A DNA stretch of 64,000 nt from Chitinophaga japonensis (lineage in GTDB: Bacteria; Bacteroidota; Bacteroidia; Chitinophagales; Chitinophagaceae), in the NCBI RefSeq assembly GCF_007830125.1, contig NZ_VLLG01000003.1, forward strand, positions 1,292,247 to 1,356,246, given 5' to 3'. Made by a program: the position numbers and the translations under genes. The notes beneath the pieces were generated by a model. It was not told the DNA's origin. It ran no database searches and saw only the letters and a list, made by a program, of their open reading frames with translations. Shown here in pieces: positions 26,287-34,775 of this stretch. Position 1 is the stretch's first letter. Each line of letters begins with the position of its first letter.

Positions 26287-26472
26287 TTATTTTTTTTCAT
26301 CCTTCTTGTCCTTTCCTTTCGGCAGCCTTCCCGCTTCCTTCAGCGCTTTCATCACGATCCATTCCATCTGTCCGTTTACACTTCTGAACTCGTCGGCCGC
26401 CCATCGCTCCAGCGCATCGTAAGTAGCACTGTCTATCCGCAACACAAAGGATTTTTTATCTTTCGCAGCCAT
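26287..26472 (-). CDS. Arc-family ribbon-helix-helix DNA-binding protein
   Basis: 61 residues. KKSFVLRIDSATYDALERWA is the beta-strand plus first helix of an Arc-like ribbon-helix-helix fold, and FRSVNGQMEWIVMKALKEAG the second helix with the conserved N-G-Q motif; a Lys-rich tail follows. Such proteins are dimeric repressors. It is 46 bases downstream of the SPFH gene and probably in one operon; paired TTTGATATCA sites upstream of that gene are its likely operator. Confidence 0.85.
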   Translation of the reverse strand: MAAKDKKSFVLRIDSATYDALERWAADEFRSVNGQMEWIVMKALKEAGRLPKGKDKKDEKK

Positions 26473-26518
26473 GAACGTTTATTGTTATAGATTGTTTCTT
26501 GTCATTCCCGGTAGTCGG

Positions 26519-27388
26519 TTACTGATACAATGAACCCGTATTCAACACTGGTGTAGCAGCTTTCTCGCCGCAAAGCACCACCATCAGGTTGCTTACCATC
26601 GCCGCTTTGCGCTCTTCATCCAGCGCGACGATCTGCTTGCGTGATAGTTGTTCCAGCGCCATTTCCACCATGCCTACCGCGCCTTCCACGATCTTGCTGC
26701 GTGCCGCCACAATAGCTGTGGCCTGCTGGCGCTGCAGCATGGCGCCAGCAATTTCCGGAGCATAGGCCAGGTGGCTGATGCGTGCTTCCCGCACGGTGAT
26801 GCCTGCCGCAAAAAGCCGGTTGTTCAGTTCCTGTTCCAGCAGCTCGTTTACTTTTTCACCACCGTCCCGCAGTGTGATATCCGCTGTTTCATCTTCCATC
26901 CGGTCGTATGGACAACTGGTGGCAAGGTGTCGTACTGCGGCTTCGCTTTGCACCTGCACATATTGCTGGAAACCTTCCACTTCGAACGCGGCTTTATAAG
27001 TGTCATTCACCTGCCATACGATCACCGCCGCGATCTCAATGGGGTTTCCCATCTTGTCATTCACCTTCAGCGTTTGCCCGTTCAGGTTATGTGCCCGGAG
27101 AGAAATTTTCTGGGAGCGGTATAAAGGGTTCACCCACAGAAGCCCGTTCTGCTTCACCGTGCCTACGTACTTTCCAAAGAAAGTGAGTACGCGGGAATGG
27201 TTGGGATTCACGATCTTGATGCCCTTGGAAATGAAGATGAACATGATGGCAAGAACGATGGTGCTAATCGCCCACCCTCCGCTGTCAGGCTGAGAGGTCT
27301 GGATTACGGTGTAGATGCCGCCGAAGAAACAAAGAATGGACAATACAAAAGCGAGGTAGCCGGACATCGGCCTGATTATTTTTTCCAT
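26519..27388 (-). CDS. SPFH/Band 7 domain membrane protein
   Basis: 289 residues. Two N-terminal membrane segments (about 10-29 and 37-53) lead to the prohibitin-like SPFH domain: [24 protein letters not shown] [20 protein letters not shown], then [20 protein letters not shown] and a coiled region [24 protein letters not shown] proteins scaffold membrane microdomains and proteases. The partner gene is an Arc-type regulator downstream. Start ATG at 27388 fits the first membrane helix. Confidence 0.9.
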   Translation of the reverse strand: MEKIIRPMSGYLAFVLSILCFFGGIYTVIQTSQPDSGGWAISTIVLAIMFIFISKGIKIVNPNHSRVLTFFGKYVGTVKQNGLLWVNPLYRSQKISLRAHNLNGQTLKVNDKMGNPIEIAAVIVWQVNDTYKAAFEVEGFQQYVQVQSEAAVRHLATSCPYDRMEDETADITLRDGGEKVNELLEQELNNRLFAAGITVREARISHLAYAPEIAGAMLQRQQATAIVAARSKIVEGAVGMVEMALEQLSRKQIVALDEERKAAMVSNLMVVLCGEKAATPVLNTGSLYQ

Positions 27389-27404
27389 AATGGGGATATT
27401 TTAA

Positions 27405-27431
27405 TTTGATATCATTTTGATATCAAATATA
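27405..27431 (-). promoter_or_regulatory. Tandem TTTGATATCA operator overlapping a -7 promoter box
   Basis: The 10-bp word TTTGATATCA occurs at 27405-27414 and again at 27416-27425, centres 11 bp apart, one helical turn. On the minus strand the promoter-like TATATTTG (27424-27431) overlaps the distal copy, 17-43 bases before the SPFH start. Paired sites at this spacing are typical for ribbon-helix-helix repressors, and the operon encodes one. Confidence 0.55.
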
Positions 27432-27754
27432 ATTATCTTTCTCGAATAAAAAAAGAAGAATAAGGGCTGGCATCCGGTCTTGGGATTTCCCGCCCGTGGC
27501 CTGCTGTGTCAAGACTGCTTGTCGCGCAAGGCTGGCCCTTGCAATATCCTGCTGGTCCTGCGGGGAATGCGTCCGGAATAGCGGCTCCCGATGTGAGCGG
27601 TTAATTTTTTGGGTCACAACACCCACGCTTATACCTATACGGAACTGGTCATGGACAGATGGTCAGTTTGCCCTTTGGGAGGTGCCGCGTACGGCTCTGT
27701 ACTGGCTGGAATCGTGTTTTGGGATGTGTCATGTCCCCGAAGGTGCTGAAATTG

Positions 27755-27784
27755 AAAAAAACCGCTCTAAAAGCGGGTTTTTTT
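27755..27784 (-). terminator. Rho-independent terminator, probably the displaced native tRNA-Leu terminator
   Basis: On the minus strand a CCGCT...AGCGG stem followed by a run of T. It stands directly beyond the left copy of the tRNA 3' end, exactly where the chromosomal terminator of tRNA-Leu would be if the island were removed. Confidence 0.6.
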
Positions 27785-27788
27785 GTTG

Positions 27789-27802
27789 GTGCCCAGAACT
27801 GG
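27789..27802. repeat. Left attachment-site copy (direct repeat of the tRNA-Leu 3' end)
   Basis: GTGCCCAGAACTGG, identical over 14 bases to 32473-32486, which is the 3' end of tRNA-Leu. Flanking bases differ on both sides. Together with the integrase beside the tRNA this marks the ends of an integrated island. Confidence 0.75.
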
Positions 27803-28094
27803 CACATCTATCATTGATTGTCAATTGATTATAAGGTTAGTGTGTAAAAAAAGTGACATGCGTTTTTCCACTGCTGTCGTTTCCCTTCATATATTGCCAC
27901 TTTCTACCTGTCGCAGACAAAATTTAGTAAAACAACAATATTTTCATTGCATGACATCATAAAGCTGCGTTCTGCTTGTTTCGGGAAATGCATAGCGTCG
28001 TTCCTTTAACTAAACCGAGCCATCTATTTATTATTACCTGTTTTGTGAATATTTTTTGTATTTTTGTAATAAATATGCAAAAACAATAAAAATA

Positions 28095-29444
28095 ATGATC
28101 CATTACTTGAAAATAGAAAATTTTGGGCCTATCAAGGATGAAGTTGAGATCAATTTCGAGGTGGCCGATCATATTGAAGAAGATGCCTATGTCGTAAACA
28201 TGCCCGATGGTAAAAAACTATTGAAATTATCTTATATATATGGGGCCAACGCTTCAGGGAAGACTACTGTGTTAAAAGCGTTTGAATTTCTAAGAAAATT
28301 GTTGTTAAAGCCGATAGGCGATAAAGCTGTCGAGCTTGATTTTGAGCCTTTTCTTTTTCTAGACGCTCCTTATGAGCATCCTTCCCGGTTTGAGCTTTCT
28401 TTTTATTGTGAAAACGTAAGGTATATTTACCAGTTAAAGTTCAATAAACAGGCCATCCTGAATGAGAAAGTGGTTTTTTATCAGACAGCAAAGCCAACAG
28501 AACTTTTTACCAGGTTGACGGATGTTGAAAAGAGACTAGCTAAGATTCAATTCGGTAGTAAAATCAAAATCCCGGTTCGGGAGAAGGATTTATTAGAGAG
28601 CAATACGCTGCATAATAATTCAGTGATGGGAGCTTACGCAAAGACCAACGTAGATATCCCGGAGTTGGAGAGATTAAACAGGTGGCTCAATATTTTCTTG
28701 CTGGGTATGGTCACTTCTTCACACAATCTTACGGAAGTGACCGCATTATTGATTGACAAAGATACTTCTATCAATAGATGGATTAATTCTTTTTTGAACA
28801 AAGCTGATAACCAAATTTTGGAAGTGGAAGTGTCGGATGCAACTACTCAAGTAAGCATTCCCTTAGATGAAGCCTATCCTCCGGATTTTAGTGACAGGTT
28901 TCTGAGTTCGGAAAATTATTCAAAACAAACAAGTCCTCGTTCCTCAACCACCACCACAACAACAACCAGGTATTATGGAGGTCCGAGCCAGCGGAAGATT
29001 GATTTTATCCATAAATTAAATGATGACAAAGTATTTTCACTACCGCTGTTGATAGAAAGCAATGGTACAAAACGATACTTTGGACTAGGGGGACCATTGT
29101 TCGAGCTTATTCATCATTCTCATTTGCTTTGTATAGATGAACTGGAAAGCTCTCTTCATCCCGATTTGATGAAATATTTTTTGCAGGTCTTTTTAGTCAA
29201 TTCGAAAGCCTCTCAATTGTTAATCACAACGCATAATGTTTCTTTGATGGAGAATCAGGATTTTATACGGAGAGATGCGTTATGGTTTAGTGAGAAAAAT
29301 GATGATGGCTCAATTAGTCTTTATTCTGCTGCAGATTTTGACAGTTCTGTTTTAAGGAAGGAGTCTAGTATAAGCAAAGCCTATAAATCGGGAAAACTTG
29401 GCGCCAAACCTAATCTTGGCTCCCCTTATTTAACTGAAGAATAA
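28095..29444 (+). CDS. RloA-like AAA ATPase (abortive-infection type)
   Basis: 449 residues from the ATG at 28095 (the frame opens at 28056, but the domain starts at MIHYLKIENFGPIKDEVEIN). Walker A is GANASGKTT at about 50-58, and Walker B LLCIDELESSLHPDL near 355, followed by LLITTHNVSLMENQDF: the layout of overcoming-lysogenisation/RecF-like AAA_15/21 ATPases. A Ser/Thr-rich spacer with seven Thr in a row lies near 290. In such systems the ATPase senses infection and controls a partner nuclease; here the RloB gene begins one base after its stop. Confidence 0.82.
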   Translation: MIHYLKIENFGPIKDEVEINFEVADHIEEDAYVVNMPDGKKLLKLSYIYGANASGKTTVLKAFEFLRKLLLKPIGDKAVELDFEPFLFLDAPYEHPSRFELSFYCENVRYIYQLKFNKQAILNEKVVFYQTAKPTELFTRLTDVEKRLAKIQFGSKIKIPVREKDLLESNTLHNNSVMGAYAKTNVDIPELERLNRWLNIFLLGMVTSSHNLTEVTALLIDKDTSINRWINSFLNKADNQILEVEVSDATTQVSIPLDEAYPPDFSDRFLSSENYSKQTSPRSSTTTTTTTRYYGGPSQRKIDFIHKLNDDKVFSLPLLIESNGTKRYFGLGGPLFELIHHSHLLCIDELESSLHPDLMKYFLQVFLVNSKASQLLITTHNVSLMENQDFIRRDALWFSEKNDDGSISLYSAADFDSSVLRKESSISKAYKSGKLGAKPNLGSPYLTEE

Positions 29445-29445
29445 T

Positions 29446-30060
29446 ATGGCAAGGACTCACCGAAAGCAGCAACAACAGAGAAATACTGTGGCAATTGTTG
29501 GAGATGGTCAAACGGAGAGCATCTATTTTTTCGATGTGCGTGATACTGATCGCCCTAAGCATCTTACGATATTCCCTGATATCCCGGGAAGAATTGGTAA
29601 TTATAAAGGGGTGCTTGGTCGGGCTATTGCGCTTACTGACGAATATGACCATGTTTTTGCCCTTATTGATTTTGATAAAGTACTGCAAGATAACCAACAA
29701 GAGGCATATAGCCGGGATAAGAAGCAGGCGATCGCTGCTGGTGTGATTGTGCTTGAGAATAATCCTTGTTTTGAGATATGGCTCCTGCTCCATTTTCTAC
29801 ATACTGACAAATTGTTCAATAATTGTAAGGAAGTGGAGGAAAGTTTACGGCATAAGGACCGTATTCCTGGCTATAACAAAAGTGAAGGCGCTATAAAACG
29901 CGCAGGATTGTACAAAAATTATAAGGACCTTTTAATGGCCCGGGCTATACCTAACGCTAAGCGATTGGAAAGGGACCGGGAGGATCGGGGGCCGAAATAC
30001 CCGCGGGCGGAAATATATCGTTTTTTTGAATGGTATTATGCCAATCATCAAAACACCTGA
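29446..30060 (+). CDS. rloB: RloB family protein (Toprim-like putative nuclease)
   Basis: 204 residues. An N-terminal basic patch is followed by VAIVGDGQTESIYFF (acidic Toprim-like glutamate), VFALIDFDK (acidic pair) and the family signature ENNPCFEIWLLLHF, then the C-terminal YNKSEGAIKRA. RloB proteins are always next to an RloA-type ATPase, often in restriction or abortive-infection loci. Mode of killing is unknown; by analogy with OLD, Gabija and PARIS systems it may cut nucleic acid when released by the ATPase. Confidence 0.85.
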   Translation: MARTHRKQQQQRNTVAIVGDGQTESIYFFDVRDTDRPKHLTIFPDIPGRIGNYKGVLGRAIALTDEYDHVFALIDFDKVLQDNQQEAYSRDKKQAIAAGVIVLENNPCFEIWLLLHFLHTDKLFNNCKEVEESLRHKDRIPGYNKSEGAIKRAGLYKNYKDLLMARAIPNAKRLERDREDRGPKYPRAEIYRFFEWYYANHQNT

Positions 30061-30266
30061 CTGCAGGCTGCCTGCCTGGGGCACGGCCGGAACATTTCTA
30101 GAATGATATATAGTTATATTTCCGGAAAGGTTGCAAACAGTTAAACAGCGTTTACTTCTGGATTTTTACGGGGAAGGATCCCGAAACATCGCCGGGACTC
30201 TGGAACAGCGCTCTGTTGTTGTTAAGTGAAAACAGATTAGATTAATGACACTCAACGTTCTACTCA

Positions 30267-31172
30267 ATGAGTATTCTTCTCTATTTTCAAAATAAATTTC
30301 AGGATGGCGAATCCATTTTATGCCGGTTACTGAGAGCTGCGGCATATGATACATGGGAGCGGATTGCTTTTTCCCGGACCAGGCCCGGAATGAAAATCCA
30401 TGAAACAACCATTACACAGAATCTTGTCTATGAGCTGAATCAGATAAAATGGTTACAGGGTATTTCTTCATTTTCCATTTATGAGTCAATAAATGAGGCC
30501 TCTAATGGAGATGATCTTGAAATCTGTATAATACAGCGGGATAATCATGTATATAAATATGCTGTACAAGCTAAAATTATCTATCACTCTTTAAGAATAG
30601 GCGGAAGAATTCGGTTGGATGATGGCGTTTACAAACAATTTAAGCATACAGTGGGGGCGCAAAATCAAATTGATTTATTGTTGGCCTATGCAAAGGGAAA
30701 AGGTGCAATTCCTTTATATCTGCTATACAATTTTGCTGCAAGAAAATTGATGCATGGGGCAGCCTGCAATATTGATTTTGATACTACGCAGTATGGTTGC
30801 TCTTTAGTTGCAGCAAGCCATCTGAAAGATAATTACAGTGATAGCAGTGGGAATTTAAGAGATAATGTAAGGTTTTCTGATATTCATCCAGGTTATGGAA
30901 TACCCTGGTTTATGTTAGCATGTTGTTTTACCGGTTTTAGTTTGGAGCAAACATTATCTAGTTTAAAAATACCTTTGGATAGCAACGCAATCAGTGCTTA
31001 TAATATAAATGAAATTGAAAGCGAAAATGAGAGAAATTGGAAGCTACTCAGCCCTGTTTCGGAGTTGCTGGATACTAAAATCCTGGTTGACAGTATAGGG
31101 AAGTCAAATAAGGAGTACGTAACGAGATTTTCGCCTAAATACCGGATAGTAATAAGTAATAAAATATTATAA
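30267..31172 (+). CDS. Putative PD-(D/E)XK-type nuclease (DUF6615-like), island cargo
   Basis: 301 residues. The N-terminus (LCRLLRAAAYDTWERIAFSR; then HETTITQNLVYELNQIKWLQ) resembles DUF6615. The following NEASNGDDLEICII...YAVQAKII has the order Glu, Gly-x-Asp-x-Glu, then Gln-x-Lys on a strand, consistent with a restriction-endonuclease core. The C-terminal half (CSLVAASHL; GYGIPWFMLACC) is unassigned. It lies 206 bases after rloB with its own AT-rich leader, so it may be an independent module. Function as nuclease is inferred from motif order only. Confidence 0.55.
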   Translation: MSILLYFQNKFQDGESILCRLLRAAAYDTWERIAFSRTRPGMKIHETTITQNLVYELNQIKWLQGISSFSIYESINEASNGDDLEICIIQRDNHVYKYAVQAKIIYHSLRIGGRIRLDDGVYKQFKHTVGAQNQIDLLLAYAKGKGAIPLYLLYNFAARKLMHGAACNIDFDTTQYGCSLVAASHLKDNYSDSSGNLRDNVRFSDIHPGYGIPWFMLACCFTGFSLEQTLSSLKIPLDSNAISAYNINEIESENERNWKLLSPVSELLDTKILVDSIGKSNKEYVTRFSPKYRIVISNKIL

Positions 31173-31223
31173 TATAAAATTGAATTGAGTACTAAATAAT
31201 AAATAGAGAGATTTTCTCCTTTT

Positions 31224-32327
31224 TTATGTTAAAAACGGGTCTTCCTGCCATCCAGGTGGCAGTTTTTGAATCTCCATCTCTTGATTCTTAGGGCGATAAC
31301 GCTTATAAGTTTCATTGACATATTTCGAAGAAGTGTGCCCCAGCAGCAGCGCCACTGTCGCGGCATCCACATTGGCATCCTGGAGCAATATACTAAAGCT
31401 TAACCTTGCACAGTTCCAGGTAATATGCTTTTCAATTCCCGCAGTTTCACACCAGGTACCTAAAATTTTGTTTGCCCCATTGGCTGTGGGAAGATCAAAT
31501 ACTTTTCGATGGTTATCAGGACCGTTCAACCGCTCCCTTCTCGTAAGATGTATTTCTTTTGCAATGGAGTGTAGCGTGATATAATGCTCAACACTGGTTT
31601 TCCTTTGCATTATATTTATGACCATAGAATTCTCCCGGATATTAGCCCAGCTAAGTGACTTTATATCACACCATCGTAAGCCGGTGTAACAACAAAAAAT
31701 GAAGGCATCTCTAACTTCGTTATTCAAAGCGGGCGTATGTAATAACTGAGTATACTCTCCGGCTTCCAGGTTGTTTTTCCTTCTCCTATTCTTATTGGCT
31801 TTCACAGGAAGATCCTGGCAGGGGCTTATTTTAAAATAGCCCTGTCTTGTTGCCAGCTTTAAAACCTTTTTATATCTCGCAAAGTAATTGGATGGCGTTT
31901 CACCATTGAAATGGAGTAATAAATATTTCTGAAAATCAGCAGAAAGTTCTTCTGTAACATCCTTCGGGGAAATATAATCTGACTGGACGAACTTTTTAAA
32001 CAATTTATAGCTGCATTCCAGGTGCCTGTTGCCCAATTGCCTGTTCCGGTCTACATATTCTTTATAAAAATCCAGGAAGTTACATTTTTGTCTGTGCGAA
32101 GGGAGGAAGTCTGTACCTACCGAAAGCGCATCCAAAGTGAACTGTGCTCTTTTAACTTCCAGCAGTTTAAGTGCTTCCTTATTATGTTTTTTTTGAACAG
32201 TACCTGTAGGATGAGCATATATAAATACGCCGCTGGCTATACGCTGTCCTGCTTTTTTACCCCACTCAAAGGAGTAAAATATCTTGCTTTGATCGCGTGA
32301 TATACGCGGGGTTATGACGACAGTCAT
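31224..32327 (-). CDS. Tyrosine recombinase/integrase of the tRNA-Leu island
   Basis: 367 residues: Arm-DNA-binding domain (1-90), SAM-like core-binding domain (about 100-190), catalytic domain (about 210-350). Catalytic Arg lies in CCYTGLRWCDIKSL, the beta-hairpin Lys in MQRKTS, the second Arg in ITWNCARLSF, His in LLLGHTSSKYV and the Tyr nucleophile in VNETYKRY. The first His of the usual HxxR box is replaced by Asn (N-C-A-R). It is transcribed away from the tRNA, 147 bases from the att core, the usual layout for tRNA-targeted islands of Bacteroidota. Confidence 0.92.
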   Translation of the reverse strand: MTVVITPRISRDQSKIFYSFEWGKKAGQRIASGVFIYAHPTGTVQKKHNKEALKLLEVKRAQFTLDALSVGTDFLPSHRQKCNFLDFYKEYVDRNRQLGNRHLECSYKLFKKFVQSDYISPKDVTEELSADFQKYLLLHFNGETPSNYFARYKKVLKLATRQGYFKISPCQDLPVKANKNRRRKNNLEAGEYTQLLHTPALNNEVRDAFIFCCYTGLRWCDIKSLSWANIRENSMVINIMQRKTSVEHYITLHSIAKEIHLTRRERLNGPDNHRKVFDLPTANGANKILGTWCETAGIEKHITWNCARLSFSILLQDANVDAATVALLLGHTSSKYVNETYKRYRPKNQEMEIQKLPPGWQEDPFLT

Positions 32328-32434
32328 TTTCTTTTGTGTAAACCAAATGATGTGCCATGTAAATGCCGGTTGTGTGCCTGAAAAAACGGTAGTAAGTGGT
32401 TAAAAGCGAACGGAATACAACATATTAGAAATAA

Positions 32435-32468
32435 AAAGCGCTGATAACTTGCTTGTTATCAGCGCTTT
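32435..32468 (-). terminator. Strong hairpin between tRNA-Leu and the integrase
   Basis: AAAGCGCTGATAAC (32435-32448), loop of 6, GTTATCAGCGCTTT (32455-32468): a 14-bp perfect stem just after the tRNA 3' end on the minus strand. It lies inside the island side of the att core, so the element appears to bring a terminator that keeps tRNA transcription from entering the integrase. Confidence 0.75.
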
Positions 32469-32472
32469 ATGA

Positions 32473-32486
32473 GTGCCCAGAACTGG
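32473..32486. repeat. Right attachment-site copy within tRNA-Leu
   Basis: GTGCCCAGAACTGG, covering the acceptor 3' strand and part of the T stem of tRNA-Leu; the partner copy is at 27789-27802. Confidence 0.75.
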
Positions 32487-32557
32487 ATTCGAACCAGCAC
32501 GTCCTTGCGAACGCTGCGACCTGAACACAGTGCGTCTACCAATTTCGCCATCTGGGC
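32474..32557 (-). tRNA. tRNA-Leu (anticodon CAG)
   Basis: 84 bases on the minus strand. Acceptor GCCCAGA pairs with TCTGGGC; anticodon stem CTGTG/CGCAG holds the loop TTCAGGT with anticodon CAG; a long variable arm (CGTTC GCAA GGACG) marks a class II tRNA; T arm CTGG TTCGAAT CCAG is canonical. Discriminator is A and CCA is not encoded, so the 3' end must be added by the CCA enzyme. The 3' end is the insertion site of the island. Confidence 0.95.
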
Positions 32558-32653
32558 AACCGATTCCGTGTTAAGGGATTGCAAAGGTAAGCACTTTTTT
32601 AAAACTTCCAAATTTTTGAAAACAGAAATTCAAAAATTTTTGAAACATACCGC

Positions 32654-33466
32654 TTACACCGCTACATTGAACTCCCGTAACGTATCGTTCAAACTTGTTT
32701 TCAGATCTGTAGATGCCTTGCGCTGCCCAATGATCAGCGCGCAGGATACCTGGTATTCGCCCGCGGGGAATTTCTTGGCGTAGGTGCCGGGTATCACCAC
32801 GCTGCGGGCAGGAATGCGGCCTTTATATTCTACCGGTTCGCTGCCGCTTACGTCAATGATCTTGGTGGACTGGGTCAGCACCACGTTGGCGCCCAGCACC
32901 GCTTCTTTTTCTACCACTACGCCTTCCACCACGATACAGCGGGAACCTATAAAGCAGCCGTCCTCGATGATTACCGGGCTGGCCTGTAAGGGCTCCAGCA
33001 CGCCGCCAATGCCCACGCCGCCGCTCAGGTGCACGTGCTTGCCTATCTGGGCGCAGGAGCCAACGGTGGCCCAGGTGTCCACCATGGTGCCTTCATCCAC
33101 GTAAGCGCCAATGTTCACATAGGAGGGCATCAGGATAGCGCCCTTGGCTATGTACGCGCCGTAACGGGCAATGGCATGCGGCACCACGCGTACGCCCAGG
33201 TCCTTATAATTGGTTTTCAGCTTCATTTTGTCATAGAACTCAAAAGGGGCCAGGCTGATGGTCTCCATCGGCTGTATAGAAAAGTACAGGAGAATGGCCT
33301 GCTTTACCCACTCATTTACCTGCCACCCGTTGGCCGTGGGTTCCGCTACCCGTAAATTACCTTTGTCTACCGCTTCTATGACCGCTCTTATCGCATCGGT
33401 ATATTGCGTTTCCTCCAATAGTTTACGATCGTTCCAAACGGTCTGTATTTGTTCTTTTAGTTCCAT
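32654..33466 (-). CDS. dapD: 2,3,4,5-tetrahydropyridine-2,6-dicarboxylate N-succinyltransferase
   Basis: 270 residues, normal length for DapD. Residues about 100-240 form a left-handed beta-helix with hexapeptide repeats (GAILMPSYVNIGAYVDEGTM; VGSCAQIGKHVHLSGGVGIG; VIIEDGCFIGSRCIVVEGVV). The enzyme succinylates tetrahydrodipicolinate in the lysine/diaminopimelate pathway. A -7-like TATATTTG (33481-33488, minus) lies just upstream. It is a single-gene unit between the tRNA and the divergent glycosyltransferase. Confidence 0.95.
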   Translation of the reverse strand: MELKEQIQTVWNDRKLLEETQYTDAIRAVIEAVDKGNLRVAEPTANGWQVNEWVKQAILLYFSIQPMETISLAPFEFYDKMKLKTNYKDLGVRVVPHAIARYGAYIAKGAILMPSYVNIGAYVDEGTMVDTWATVGSCAQIGKHVHLSGGVGIGGVLEPLQASPVIIEDGCFIGSRCIVVEGVVVEKEAVLGANVVLTQSTKIIDVSGSEPVEYKGRIPARSVVIPGTYAKKFPAGEYQVSCALIIGQRKASTDLKTSLNDTLREFNVAV

Positions 33467-33638
33467 TGTTGAATTTTTTGCAAATATAATTGCCTGCTTT
33501 TAATAAATGCCCAATACTTCTCCGTGCTGGCTCGCATACCTGCACATGCGCACATCCGCTCATTTTTTCCTTATTTTGCCTTCCGGTACACCGCCTTGAT
33601 GGTCCGGTGAAACCGGCCGCATTAAAAACAAACTGATC

Positions 33639-34769
33639 TTGAACATCGCTTTCGATGCCAAACGGGCCTTTCAGAATACCACCGGGCTGGGAAACTACAG
33701 CCGCTCCCTGATCAGCGCCCTGGCGATCCATTTTCCCGAACACCATTATTACCTGTTTGCGCCGAAGCAAACCAGGCTGTTCGATACGGCGCCTTATGCC
33801 GGCATGCAAACGGTGCTGCCGCAAAAGCCGCTGCACCGCTGGTTCCGCGCTGCCTGGCGCAGCAAATACGTAGTGAAGGACCTGCTGCGGCACCAGGTGG
33901 ATCTCTATCACGGCCTGAGCCATGAAATTCCCTTTGGCATCCATCGCAGCGGCATCAAAAGCGTGGTCACCATGCACGACCTTATTTTTGAGCGCTATCC
34001 TGCGCAGTATAACCCGCTGGACGTGCTCACTTACCGCCGCAAGGCAAAATATGCCTGCCTGCAGGCGGATAAGGTAGTGGCCATCAGCCGGCAGACAAAA
34101 GAAGACCTGGTGACCTTCTATGATACGCCACCGGAAAAAATAGCCGTGGTATACCAGAGCTGCGACCCGATGTTCGGCGTGCGGCATGCGCCCACGGAGC
34201 TGCAGGCGCTGCGGGAAGGGTATGGATTGCCTGCCGAATACCTGCTGTACGTAGGCTCCGTAATTGAGCGTAAGAACCTCCTGGGTATTGTAAAGGCCCT
34301 GCATTTGCTGAAAGGGCGTCTTGACATGCCGCTGGTGGTGTTGGGCGACGGGCGCGCTTATAAAAAGCAGGTAAAAGCATTCATCGCCGCGCACGGCATG
34401 GAGCAGCGGGTGATCTGGCTCAATGAAAGGCGGCGCCCGGCCTATACGGAGCTGCCCCTGCTGTACCAGGGCGCACAGGTATTGCTCTATCCCTCCGTGT
34501 TTGAGGGTTTTGGCATTCCCATCCTGGAAGCGCTGTGGAGCCGTACGCCGGTCATTACCTCCCGGGGCTCCTGCTTTGCCGAAACGGCGGGGGAGGCCGC
34601 CCTGTATGTAGATCCGCTGGAGCCTGCCAGTATTGCCGGCGCTATACAGCAGCTCACCGGGGATACCGCCCTGGCACAGGATATGAGAGAAAAAGGCTGG
34701 ACGCATGCCCACCGCTTTACGCCGGATAAATGCGCCGCGGCCATGATGGAAGTATATAAAAGTATGTAG
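33639..34769 (+). CDS. Glycosyltransferase (GT-B, family 4/1)
   Basis: 376 residues from a TTG at 33639; a stop in frame at 33597 and lack of any ATG make this the only sensible start for MNIAFDAKRAFQNTTGLGNY. The N-domain has the GLGNYSRSL loop; the C-domain has LLYVGSVIERKNLLGIVKAL and the family signature VFEGFGIPILEALWSRTPVI, with the EX7E-type acidic pair. It likely transfers a sugar from a nucleotide donor to a surface glycan or lipid. It ends 6 bases before the next gene, suggesting an operon with the threonylcarbamoyl-AMP synthase. Confidence 0.88.
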   Translation: MNIAFDAKRAFQNTTGLGNYSRSLISALAIHFPEHHYYLFAPKQTRLFDTAPYAGMQTVLPQKPLHRWFRAAWRSKYVVKDLLRHQVDLYHGLSHEIPFGIHRSGIKSVVTMHDLIFERYPAQYNPLDVLTYRRKAKYACLQADKVVAISRQTKEDLVTFYDTPPEKIAVVYQSCDPMFGVRHAPTELQALREGYGLPAEYLLYVGSVIERKNLLGIVKALHLLKGRLDMPLVVLGDGRAYKKQVKAFIAAHGMEQRVIWLNERRRPAYTELPLLYQGAQVLLYPSVFEGFGIPILEALWSRTPVITSRGSCFAETAGEAALYVDPLEPASIAGAIQQLTGDTALAQDMREKGWTHAHRFTPDKCAAAMMEVYKSM

Positions 34770-34775
34770 CACAAG

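Larger units (their letters stand above)
27432..28094. other. Gene-poor stretch around the left edge of the tRNA-Leu island
   Basis: No supported gene. Frames at 27423-27626 (minus) and 27496-27828 (plus) overlap each other and resemble no family. The stretch holds a terminator (27755-27784), the left 14-bp att copy (27789-27802), then clearly AT-richer island DNA up to the RloA-like gene, with a -7-like TATTTTTG at 28059-28066 that could start the defence genes. Confidence 0.5.
27789..32486. mobile_element. 4.7-kb integrative island in tRNA-Leu carrying RloAB defence genes
   Basis: Bounded by 14-bp direct repeats, one within the tRNA gene. Contains a tyrosine integrase next to the tRNA, an AAA ATPase, an RloB protein and a nuclease-like protein, and is visibly richer in A+T than the flanks. 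No replication, relaxase or phage structural gene is present, so it needs outside help or is integrase-only. Both possible tRNA terminators (inside at 32435-32468, outside at 27755-27784) fit an insertion that supplied a replacement terminator. Confidence 0.7.

Noticed and set aside
27789..27802. A second tRNA gene
   Set aside because: Only 14 bases of the tRNA 3' end are present; no cloverleaf can be made.
27423..27828. Two overlapping frames left of the island
   Set aside because: They lie on opposite strands, include a terminator and the att copy, and match no family.
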